The notes below the pieces were generated by a model. The model saw nothing but the letters and a program-made list of their open reading frames with translations, did not search any database and was not told where the DNA came from. Positions 1 through 5,938 of a DNA stretch of 9,596 bases are shown here, one piece after another. The DNA lies in contig DKBB01000348.1 in NCBI GenBank assembly GCA_002451015.1, positions 53,963 to 63,558 of the forward strand, read 5' to 3'. Made by a program: the position numbers and the translations under genes. Source of the stretch: Acidobacteria bacterium UBA6911 (GTDB taxonomy: Bacteria; Acidobacteriota; UBA6911). How positions within the stretch are numbered: position 1 is the stretch's first letter; each line of letters begins with the position of its first letter.

Positions 1-257
1 ATGGAAACTCCCAGAATATCGGATGGGAGAAGATCACTGGTGAATTGTATCCTACGAAAAGAGCAGTTCAGGACCCTGGCAATGGTATGGGCCAGAGTCG
101 TTTTGCCGACGCCGGGTACATCCTCGATAAGAAGGTGTCCTTGTGCAAACAGACATACCAGGGAAAGTTTGACAGCTCCGGGCTTTCCCCGTACAACCGT
201 TTCGATAGTCTGGTGTAGTTGCAGTATTTTGGATTCCTGTTCCACGGATTTTGCCAT
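1..257 (-). CDS. MoxR-family AAA+ ATPase, N-terminal 85 codons (3' end outside window)
   Basis: Read on the minus strand from an ATG at 257, the frame stays open to the window edge and gives 85 residues. The Walker A motif DVPGVGKTT is at residues 46-54. It is followed by [17 protein letters not shown] (about 67-83), the segment typical of MoxR ATPases. In that family this segment leads into the Walker B region, which lies outside the window. MoxR proteins are chaperone-like ATPases, usually encoded beside a DUF58 protein and von Willebrand factor A proteins and thought to help assemble or activate complexes. None of those partners is visible. No Shine-Dalgarno sequence precedes the ATG, and a TATACT box lies only 8 nt upstream, so the message may be leaderless. 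The gene follows ruvB in the same direction after 129 nt. The family call is firm; the substrate is unknown. Confidence 0.88.
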   Translation of the reverse strand, partial: MAKSVEQESKILQLHQTIETVVRGKPGAVKLSLVCLFAQGHLLIEDVPGVGKTTLAHTIARVLNCSFRRIQFTSDLLPSDILGVS

Positions 258-265
258 AAATAACC

Positions 266-271
266 AGTATA
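266..271 (-). promoter_or_regulatory. Possible -10 box for the MoxR gene
   Basis: TATACT on the minus strand ends 8 nt before the ATG at 257. A sigma70 start would then fall about 1-2 nt upstream of the codon. I see no good -35 element at 16-18 nt spacing. The hexamer lies within an AT-containing GTATAC palindrome, so chance is a serious alternative. Confidence 0.25.
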
Positions 272-369
272 CTATCCTGATCCGCATTCTTACAGGATTT
301 CGTAACGAGGCGATGCGGGTCTTAAGCGTTCAAACGTTAAATTTTAAAGTATGATCATTTAAAGACTTC

Positions 370-383
370 GCAGGAGTGCCTGC
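370..383 (-). terminator. Short hairpin just after ruvB, weak terminator candidate
   Basis: Four nt past the ruvB stop codon the minus strand has GCAGG-CACT-CCTGC, a perfect 5-bp stem with a 4-nt loop. It is followed by GAAGTCTTTAAATG, which is not a proper U tract. It may slow or partly end transcription before the MoxR gene. A true intrinsic terminator is doubtful. Confidence 0.25.
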
Positions 384-386
384 CGG

Positions 387-1418
387 TTAAAATAAATTTT
401 TTTGGTTGGATGGAAGGGATATCTTGAAATGCTCGAATGCCTTTCGTGTTGCCATCCTGCCGCGGGGCGTCCTGTCGATAAAGCCGATCTGTATCAGGTA
501 GGGTTCGTAGATGTCCTCAATGGCGTCGACATCTTCGCTGATAGCCGCCGCCAGGGAACCCACTCCCACGGGGCCGCCGTTGTACTTTTCCAGTATTGTC
601 AGCATCAGTTTGCGGTCAATCTCATCGAATCCGTAGGTATCCACATCCATCATTTTCAGGGCGTCCATGGCAACCGTTTTATTTATATGCCCGTCGGCTT
701 TGACTTCCGCATAGTCGCGAACGCGACGCAGCAGTCTGTTGGCGATGCGCGGCGTGCCCCGGCTCCGCGAGCCGATTTCCAGCGCCCCTTCATCGTCGAT
801 ATCCACACCTAATGTATGGGCGGACTGGCGGACGATTACCTGCAGGTCCCGACTGTTGTAAAATTCCAGACGATGGATGATGCCGAATCGACCGCGCAGC
901 GGAGCGGTGAGGAGACCGGCTCTTGTCGTCGCTCCCACTAAAGTGAAATGAGGCAGGGGCATTTTGATGCTCCGTGCCCCGGGACCCTCCCCGATGATGA
1001 TGTCGATATAATAGTCTTCCATGGCGGGATACAGGATTTCCTCGATGGAAGAATGCAGCCGGTGAATTTCATCGATGAACAGAATGTCATTCGGTTTCAG
1101 GTTCGTGAGGATTGCCGCGAGATCCCCGCGCTTTTCGATAACCGGCCCGCTGGTTGTGCGGATATTCACGGCCATTTCATTGGCGATAATGGTTGCAAGG
1201 GTTGTTTTTCCCAGCCCCGGAGGACCGTAAAGAAGGACGTGATCGAGGGCTTCCTGGCGGTTGGTGGCTGCGCGAATACTGATTTCAATGTTGTCCTTGA
1301 CTTTCTGCTGCCCGATATATTGAGTCAGAGATTGAGGGCGCAGACTTTGTTCGAAAGACTTGTCCTCCGATTGCGGGGCGGGGTTCAGGATTGTCGGATT
1401 CGATGAGTATTTTACCAT
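387..1418 (-). CDS. ruvB: RuvB, Holliday junction branch-migration motor ATPase
   Basis: RuvB forms hexameric ATPase rings that pull DNA through the RuvA-bound Holliday junction during recombinational repair. The 343-residue product is close to the usual length (about 336 in E. coli). Walker A GPPGLGKT is at residues 65-72 and Walker B LFIDE at 113-117. The GATTRAG segment is at 162-168, and PLRGRF carries the arginine finger at about R175. The C-terminal winged-helix region ends in [13 protein letters not shown], as is typical. The ATG at 1418 lies 23 nt after the ruvA stop, with AAGG close upstream as a weak ribosome site. The first ~20 residues are a poorly conserved tail, so a slightly later start is possible. 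ruvC is not in the window; the nuclease partner must be encoded elsewhere or replaced. Confidence 0.97.
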   Translation of the reverse strand: MVKYSSNPTILNPAPQSEDKSFEQSLRPQSLTQYIGQQKVKDNIEISIRAATNRQEALDHVLLYGPPGLGKTTLATIIANEMAVNIRTTSGPVIEKRGDLAAILTNLKPNDILFIDEIHRLHSSIEEILYPAMEDYYIDIIIGEGPGARSIKMPLPHFTLVGATTRAGLLTAPLRGRFGIIHRLEFYNSRDLQVIVRQSAHTLGVDIDDEGALEIGSRSRGTPRIANRLLRRVRDYAEVKADGHINKTVAMDALKMMDVDTYGFDEIDRKLMLTILEKYNGGPVGVGSLAAAISEDVDAIEDIYEPYLIQIGFIDRTPRGRMATRKAFEHFKISLPSNQKNLF

Positions 1419-1441
1419 GCCTTATCGTGTTCTTTTTTGCG

Positions 1442-2047
1442 TTACCCGGACAGGCTATGCAGGGTGTTTCTCAAAACGTCTTCGAACGTCCGTTCGCATT
1501 GTCCGGAACGGAGAATCCCTTTTATGGCTTTTTCTGCAGCAGGCCGTGGGTATCCGAGATTAACCAGAGCCGAAAGAACGTCCTCTTCAAGGGCTCCGAA
1601 CGCATTTGTTTCCTGCGCCGTTTGGGCCTGCTCCGGCAGAAGGAAGGTTGTCATATGACTTTTGAGCTCCAGAACCATGCGTTCGGCGGTCTTACGGCCG
1701 ACTCCCGGAATCGCTGTAAGCCGTGCGAGGTTGCTTTCCGAAATGGAAGCTGCGAGTTCCTCCACCTGGGCCCCGGAGAGTATGACCACGGCAAGTTTCG
1801 GTCCTATCCCGCTGATGGAGATCAGCTTCAGGAACAGGTCTTTTTCTCGTTGCGTATGGAACCCGTACAGTAAAAGGGCGTCTTCGCGAACATGGGTGTG
1901 AATATTCAAAGAGACATCGCTCCCCTCTTCGGGAAGCTCATAAAATGTACTCAGTGGAATGGAAACCTCATACCCGATTCCATGGACGTCCAAAGTAATA
2001 ATGTTGGGTTTCTTGCGAAAAAGACGGCCTTTCAAATATCCTATCAT
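1442..2047 (-). CDS. ruvA: RuvA, Holliday junction-binding subunit
   Basis: RuvA tetramers clamp the four-way junction and load RuvB. The 201-residue product starts with the family's characteristic MIGYLKG, which fixes the start at 2047. The OB-fold domain covers about residues 1-62. Two helix-hairpin-helix motifs follow: ISISGIGPKLA (about 76-86) and LTAIPGVGRKTAE (about 110-122). A linker with Gln and Thr precedes domain III (about 154-200), which contacts RuvB and ends EDVLRNTLHSLSG. The length is normal. The gene begins 24 nt after the aldolase-dehydrogenase stop codon and ends 23 nt before ruvB, so all three are probably one transcription unit. No strong Shine-Dalgarno lies directly before the ATG; AAGG is about 16 nt away. 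Confidence 0.97.
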   Translation of the reverse strand: MIGYLKGRLFRKKPNIITLDVHGIGYEVSIPLSTFYELPEEGSDVSLNIHTHVREDALLLYGFHTQREKDLFLKLISISGIGPKLAVVILSGAQVEELAASISESNLARLTAIPGVGRKTAERMVLELKSHMTTFLLPEQAQTAQETNAFGALEEDVLSALVNLGYPRPAAEKAIKGILRSGQCERTFEDVLRNTLHSLSG

Positions 2048-2071
2048 TCTGCTGGCTTTCGACCTTGGGTT

Positions 2072-4180
2072 CTATCTTGGCGTTGCGTCGGGCAAACCTC
2101 CATCGACCGGGAGTGTCGCGCCGGTTGTCGGAGTTTGTCGAGTGATAAAAAAGAGAACGGCCTTTGCCACATGCTGCGCCGTAATTCTTGCCTTGAGTAG
2201 GTTCCGGTTCCGGTAATACTCCTCCAGTCCTTCTGCGCTCAGGCCTCTCGCCGCCATCCTGTCTGGACCGATCATGTTCCATAACCCCGATTTGCGGTTT
2301 CCGTGCGCGAAGACCGCGTCGGGGGCAACCATGTTCACACGGACATCGGATTGCGCTAATTCCTGGCTGGCGATCCTGGCCAATTGGTGGGCGGCAGCCT
2401 TCGTGGCGCTGTAGGCGCCGAAGCGCGCGCCCGGGGCGAAAACGTTTTTCGTGGAAATCAACACGATATCACCGCCGGTACCCTGGAGTTTGAAATGACG
2501 GGCGCATTCGGAAAGCGTGCTCAGGATTCCTTCGACATTAATCGTTTCAAGTTTCCGAAACGTTTCCAGGCTCATGTCCTCAAGTGCGGAGACGTGGGCC
2601 ATGCCCGCATTAAGAATTATGATATCCAATCCTCCCCATGTGCGGATTACCGATTCGAAACCCCGGGCGATCGATTGCGGATCCGTTATGTCCAGGCGCA
2701 CGCCATGAACCCGGGTGCCGAACGACTTGCCCAGTTCTTCAACAAGTTCGTCAAGACGGGATTGGTCCAGGTCCGATACGGCTACGTGACATCCCTGTTC
2801 CAGAAGCCCCTGGGCAATTCCGGATCCGATGGCGCCGGCCGCGCCGGTTATCAGTGCTGTTTTACGTTCCAGCGGGAGTGATACGGACTTTTGCAGTTTG
2901 GAGTGCTGCAGGGATTTGTATTCCATGTCGAAAAGGTCCGCTTCATCCAATCCGCGATAGGCTCCCATGGCCATTATCTGCTTTTTAACGGAAAGCGTGT
3001 GTTTTGTGATATCCCTGACGATGGTGGAATCCGCAATATTCTTTCCGGTACATATCGCCCCCAGGCCGGGAAGGAGAATGACTCTGGGCAGGGCATCCAG
3101 TCTCTTTACCCCTTCAGGCATCCTGTCGGCATACCTGTCGACGTAATCGTTATAATTTTCTATGTAAGCCTTGACCGCTTGGGACAACTGTTCCCGGAAT
3201 CTGTTCGGGTCATCGTATTCCGGGTTTTCAACCCAAAGGTAGTAGGCCTTGGTTCGGATCAGGTGATCGGACGTCAGGGGTGGGGTGGAAGCGATTTCCC
3301 GGCCATTTCCCGAATCCACAAGGTCCAGAATTTCCCTGCTTATCAAGGGTTGAACGATCGCGTTGTTCCATGGCCGGTCCTGATCGCCGGTTGGCTGGGC
3401 GAGTATGCCCCGGATTACAGGGGCGACCTGAATATATCTTTTCTCTGCGAGCTGCGGGGGAGTCGAGGCATTCGGAACGCCGAGATTATGAGCGTGCTTG
3501 GCAATATACCGCTCCGCTTTGCTAACGAGATCGATCGTCCTGTCATAGGATTCTTGCGCTGTTTCTCCCCATGTAATCAGGCCGTGTTGCATCAGTACGA
3601 GTGCGTTCGCAGATGGACTGGATTCCAGAATATCCGCGACGGCCTTCGCCAGATTGAATCCGGAAGGATAATACCGAAGCAGCGTGACTGTATCGCCTAA
3701 AGCTTCCCTCAGCCTGATTTCTCCGTCGGTTTGATTTGAAATGGCCAGGATGGCGTCGGGGTGCGTATGGTCCACGAACTTACCGGGAACAAACACATGC
3801 ACGAGGGTCTCGATAGAAGGCGTTGCCGCGTTCGAATCAAGGAGATGCGTGCGGAAACAGTTCGACATTTCTACATCGGTGAGGGCAGAAAGGGAACGAA
3901 GTTTTTTCAAATACCCAAGGTCGAGTCCCGTGTAACCGTTTGGACTCGTACAGGCCATGTTTTGGCCGGAGGCTTTGACGTAAATGGCTTCAATCTCTTT
4001 TCCAAGAAGATCGGTCCAGACGGTTTTGACCGAGGAATTGCCTCCGCCATGCAATACCAGATTTTCGTCTGCACCTATCAGGGACGAGGTATAAAGGCGG
4101 GCGGACAGATCTTCGCCGCATTTTCCCTTGTAGTCCTCAATAAATTGAGCGGCCTTGTCATCAGCCCAGCGGCTTTCCAT
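2072..4180 (-). CDS. Bifunctional class II sugar-phosphate aldolase / short-chain dehydrogenase
   Basis: The product is a natural two-domain fusion of about 702 residues. The N-terminal half is a class II (zinc) aldolase of the RhaD/adducin type. It has GGGNSS (45-50), SIETLVH with the likely catalytic Glu at 124, HTHPD giving zinc His 138 and 140, and MQHG giving His 199. The C-terminal half is an NAD(P)-dependent short-chain dehydrogenase with TGAAGAIG (445-452), NAG (524-526), Ser 576, Tyr 590 and Lys 594 (YSATK). Known relatives, such as the B. subtilis YuxG type, split L-rhamnulose-1-phosphate to DHAP and lactaldehyde and then oxidise the aldehyde. The real substrate here is inferred only. 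I chose the ATG at 4180 because GGAG lies 4 nt upstream. An in-frame GTG at 4216 would add 12 residues but falls inside leader structure. ruvA follows after 24 nt. Confidence 0.92.
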   Translation of the reverse strand: MESRWADDKAAQFIEDYKGKCGEDLSARLYTSSLIGADENLVLHGGGNSSVKTVWTDLLGKEIEAIYVKASGQNMACTSPNGYTGLDLGYLKKLRSLSALTDVEMSNCFRTHLLDSNAATPSIETLVHVFVPGKFVDHTHPDAILAISNQTDGEIRLREALGDTVTLLRYYPSGFNLAKAVADILESSPSANALVLMQHGLITWGETAQESYDRTIDLVSKAERYIAKHAHNLGVPNASTPPQLAEKRYIQVAPVIRGILAQPTGDQDRPWNNAIVQPLISREILDLVDSGNGREIASTPPLTSDHLIRTKAYYLWVENPEYDDPNRFREQLSQAVKAYIENYNDYVDRYADRMPEGVKRLDALPRVILLPGLGAICTGKNIADSTIVRDITKHTLSVKKQIMAMGAYRGLDEADLFDMEYKSLQHSKLQKSVSLPLERKTALITGAAGAIGSGIAQGLLEQGCHVAVSDLDQSRLDELVEELGKSFGTRVHGVRLDITDPQSIARGFESVIRTWGGLDIIILNAGMAHVSALEDMSLETFRKLETINVEGILSTLSECARHFKLQGTGGDIVLISTKNVFAPGARFGAYSATKAAAHQLARIASQELAQSDVRVNMVAPDAVFAHGNRKSGLWNMIGPDRMAARGLSAEGLEEYYRNRNLLKARITAQHVAKAVLFFITRQTPTTGATLPVDGGLPDATPR

Positions 4181-4333
4181 TCTGCTCCAATCGCAGGCAT
4201 TTGCCTGATGAATCACAAATACAAGACTATCTTTCGGCTCGTTACAAATCCCCGATAGAAACAGGGATTAGAAGCAGGAGGCCGTATCAGGCAAAGCCCG
4301 TTTCCGTGGGACCTGAGGATTGACGGCTTCCAT
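4181..4333 (-). promoter_or_regulatory. Candidate structured 5' leader of the aldolase-dehydrogenase gene
   Basis: Minus-strand leader of about 150 nt with three local hairpins. The first is nested: 4281-4285 pairs with 4323-4327 (GCCGT/ACGGC), 4287-4291 with 4312-4316 (TCAGG/CCTGA) and 4297-4299 with 4308-4310. The second pairs 4247-4252 with 4264-4269 (AATCCC/GGGATT). The third is CAGGC-loop-GCCTG at 4194-4207, six nt from the GGAG ribosome site at 4185-4188. A 10-bp perfect inverted repeat, ATCAGGCAAA (4286-4295) against TTTGCCTGAT (4200-4209), would break hairpins one and three if it formed. Two exclusive folds are the layout expected of a riboswitch or protein-controlled leader. It matches no riboswitch class I know by sequence. 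The repeats could instead be paired DNA operators. Confidence 0.45.
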
Positions 4334-4339
4334 CAAAAT

Positions 4340-4368
4340 ATATTAATTTCGCTCGATCGCCGATGCAA
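4340..4368 (-). promoter_or_regulatory. Possible sigma70 promoter for the aldolase-dehydrogenase(-ruvAB) unit
   Basis: On the minus strand TTGCAT (4368-4363) is followed by a 17-nt spacer and TAATAT (4345-4340). Initiation would fall near 4333, directly before the structured leader. The -35 matches consensus at 3 of 6 positions and the -10 at 4 of 6, so the match is modest. Its position just after lsrF would allow the downstream genes to be expressed apart from lsrF. Confidence 0.38.
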
Positions 4369-4388
4369 TCGGTTATATCGGGCTTTTG

Positions 4389-5306
4389 TTATTTCCGGGA
4401 ATTATGCAGCCCCGGTTGTCGGGGCTTGTTGTTTTTTTTCAATTCCTGGTAAATTTCAAACGCCTCATTCGGTTTCACATTTTCGTGAACAACCTTCCTT
4501 ACCGCCTGAATCATTGCTTCAGGGGCATCGGACTGGAAAATATTGCGCCCCATGTCGACGCCGGCAGCTCCTTCCTGAACGGCGTTGTATGCCATAGTCA
4601 AAGCTTCCAGTTCCGGCAGCTTTTTCCCTCCAGCCATGACGATGGGAACCGGGCAGGACGCAGTTACCGTTTCAAAGTCCTCTGCAACATAGTAGGTCTT
4701 CACGAAATGGGCTCCCAGCTCGGCGCAGATCCGGCAGGCCAGGCGGAAGTAACGGGCATCCCGTATCATATCCTTCCCGACTGCCGTCACTCCCAGTACC
4801 GGGATACCGTATCGATTGCCGACATCCACCAGGCGGGTTAGGTTATGAATGGATTGGGTTTCGAATTCTCCCCCGATAAAGACCTGCACGGCCAACGCCG
4901 CGACATTTAACCGTATGGCGTCCTCCACATCGACCGCGATCTGTTCGTTTGAAAGTTCCTTCAGGATGCTTGGGCCGCCGCTGGCGCGCAATACGGTACC
5001 CCTGGGTGCGGATGAGGGGATTGTGGACCGGAGCATGCCGCGTGTCAGCATGAGCGCATCGGCAAAAGGCAGAAGCGGGACAATATTTAAGTCAATCCTT
5101 TCAAGCCCTGTCGTAGGTCCCTGGAAGTACCCGTGATCGATGGCAAGCATTACCGTTCTGCCCGAAGGAGGGTAGAATATCCGGGCCAGTCGATTCTGCA
5201 TTCCCCAATCCAATGCATGGGAGCCTTTAAGAAAAAAAGGTTCGGTCTTTGCCGGAATATCCAAATGAAAATTTTTAGCATCAATCATTTCGTCTTTGTC
5301 TGCCAT
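4389..5306 (-). CDS. lsrF: LsrF-family 3-hydroxy-5-phosphonooxypentane-2,4-dione thiolase / class I aldolase
   Basis: In enteric bacteria LsrF ends autoinducer-2 breakdown. It moves the acetyl group of phosphorylated AI-2 dione to CoA, giving acetyl-CoA and DHAP. The 305-residue product aligns, from memory and without gaps, with E. coli LsrF over most of its length. Shared segments include LDWGMQ (32-37), [16 protein letters not shown] (57-72), GKDM-RD (177-183), [11 protein letters not shown] (222-232) and [12 protein letters not shown] (249-260). The Schiff-base lysine lies in VKTYYV at Lys 203, the same number as in E. coli. I set the start at 5306 (MADKDEM) because AGGGAG lies 5 nt upstream and the E. 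coli protein starts the same way; the frame is open for 53 more codons upstream. About 14 residues extend past the E. coli C terminus. No lsrK, lsrR, lsrG or transporter is present, so a role in AI-2 is unproven and another phosphosugar is possible. Confidence 0.9.
   Translation of the reverse strand: MADKDEMIDAKNFHLDIPAKTEPFFLKGSHALDWGMQNRLARIFYPPSGRTVMLAIDHGYFQGPTTGLERIDLNIVPLLPFADALMLTRGMLRSTIPSSAPRGTVLRASGGPSILKELSNEQIAVDVEDAIRLNVAALAVQVFIGGEFETQSIHNLTRLVDVGNRYGIPVLGVTAVGKDMIRDARYFRLACRICAELGAHFVKTYYVAEDFETVTASCPVPIVMAGGKKLPELEALTMAYNAVQEGAAGVDMGRNIFQSDAPEAMIQAVRKVVHENVKPNEAFEIYQELKKNNKPRQPGLHNSRK
4408..4439 (+). terminator. Plus-strand intrinsic-terminator-like hairpin inside the lsrF 3' end
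   Basis: On the plus strand AGCCCCG-GTTGT-CGGGGCT is a perfect 7-bp GC-rich stem. It is followed by TGTTG and eight Ts, which is the form of an intrinsic terminator. No plus-strand gene ends here. It lies within the last codons of lsrF, which is read on the other strand, so it would stop antisense transcription into lsrF if used. The T run is also simply the complement of the AAA/AAC codons of the lysine- and asparagine-rich tail. Confidence 0.4.
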
Positions 5307-5379
5307 CTGCGCGCTCCCTGTTTCCCTTCTTTTAAATATATTTGTACATGGGGTATGAAGAAAAAGCCTCGTTTGCCGT

Positions 5380-5406
5380 AAAAATTCTGTCCCGTATTTT
5401 AGGGAC
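5380..5406 (-). terminator. Attenuator-like hairpin in the lsrF upstream region
   Basis: On the minus strand GTCCC (5406-5402), an 8-nt loop and GGGAC (5393-5389) form a perfect 5-bp stem. AGAA and then five Ts follow (5384-5380). It lies about 75-100 nt before the lsrF ATG, so it could end transcription early if the transcript begins further upstream. The stem is short, and no clear promoter was found upstream of it. Confidence 0.33.
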
Positions 5407-5460
5407 CAACCGGTAGTAGATGGATCAACCTCTACCATGCGGTCGTGGTGAAATTCATCC

Positions 5461-5495
5461 GGCAAGCGGTAAGTTCTACCTTACCAACAGTTGCC
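5461..5495. repeat. Two-tier inverted repeat upstream of lsrF
   Basis: GGCAA (5461-5465) pairs with TTGCC (5491-5495), and inside it GGTAAG (5468-5473) pairs with CTTACC (5480-5485). The loop is 6 nt. Eleven base pairs in 35 nt is more than expected for a random stretch. It could be an RNA hairpin at the head of a minus-strand lsrF leader or a repressor-binding dyad. Two smaller hairpins lie beside it: GGTAG/CTACC at 5412-5436 and ACCATG-CGGT-CGTGGT at 5434-5449. Confidence 0.45.
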
Positions 5496-5747
5496 TAATA
5501 ACTGCAGATCGATCGTCCAAAATAAATTTATCGGCCTCCCAGCGGGGTGTTTGCCTGCGGCCTGCTTTCTGTAACCCCTTACCTTTCTATTAAACAACCC
5601 TATGGTATATCAAGGCTTTCTTCAGGCATAGTAAAATGAGGTTTCAAGCCTGGAAAAATGGCCGAAGAGCTAATCCGCTTTTATCGAGTACAATATTCTG
5701 AACATCCTGTCGCTTTCCATGTGGAAATCCTCCCCGGATCGATTATT

Positions 5748-5779
5748 CCGTCAGAGCTCCCTGACGGATTGTGTATAAT
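5748..5779 (+). promoter_or_regulatory. purF promoter: consensus -10 with overlapping operator-like dyad
   Basis: TATAAT at 5774-5779 is a perfect -10 hexamer. Its 17-nt spaced -35 position (5751-5756, TCAGAG) is poor. That position lies inside a perfect 7-bp inverted repeat, CCGTCAG (5748-5754) and CTGACGG (5761-5767), separated by 6 nt. A protein bound there would cover the -35 region and spacer. Depending on geometry it could repress or replace the -35 contact. Initiation would be near 5786, leaving a ~150-nt leader before purF. Repression by purines is a guess from the gene served. Confidence 0.5.
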
Positions 5780-5938
5780 ACAGAATTCCACAAACGGGAC
5801 GGGTTTTTACTCTTGCACCACTGAAAGCAGATTTTCGACAGCTAGAGTGCCACCAGAAAGATGCTCCGGCGCACCGAAAACCACGGAGAGATCAGGTGCC
5901 TGGAAATTTATCAACACAAGTCTGGGAATACGGAACAA

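Larger units (their letters stand above)
5307..5938. other. Divergent intergenic region between lsrF and purF
   Basis: 632 nt with no gene I can support. The lsrF-proximal part (5380-5495) carries a series of hairpins described separately. The part at 5500-5620 has GC-rich short repeats (GCAGGC twice on the minus strand at about 5551-5563) and no recognisable element. The purF-proximal part has the TATAAT box and dyad at 5748-5779 and then a leader of about 150 nt. Within that leader GCACC (5871-5875) could pair with GGTGC (5895-5899). I found no purine-riboswitch core sequence. cvpA, a frequent upstream neighbour of purF, is absent. Confidence 0.6.

Noticed and set aside
2891..3700. 269-codon open frame on the plus strand
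   Set aside because: It lies entirely antisense to the aldolase-dehydrogenase gene, whose motifs are intact on the minus strand. Its translation resembles no family I know. The same holds for the frames at 402-812, 948-1406, 2384-2881, 3761-4258 and 4386-4841.
5307..5465. In-frame upstream extension of lsrF by 53 codons
   Set aside because: The extension has no ribosome site, contains hairpins typical of non-coding leader, and has no counterpart in E. coli LsrF, which begins at the same MAD as the start chosen here.
5786..5938. Purine riboswitch in the purF leader
   Set aside because: The conserved purine-aptamer core and its three-way junction could not be found; only short GCACC/GGTGC pairing is visible.
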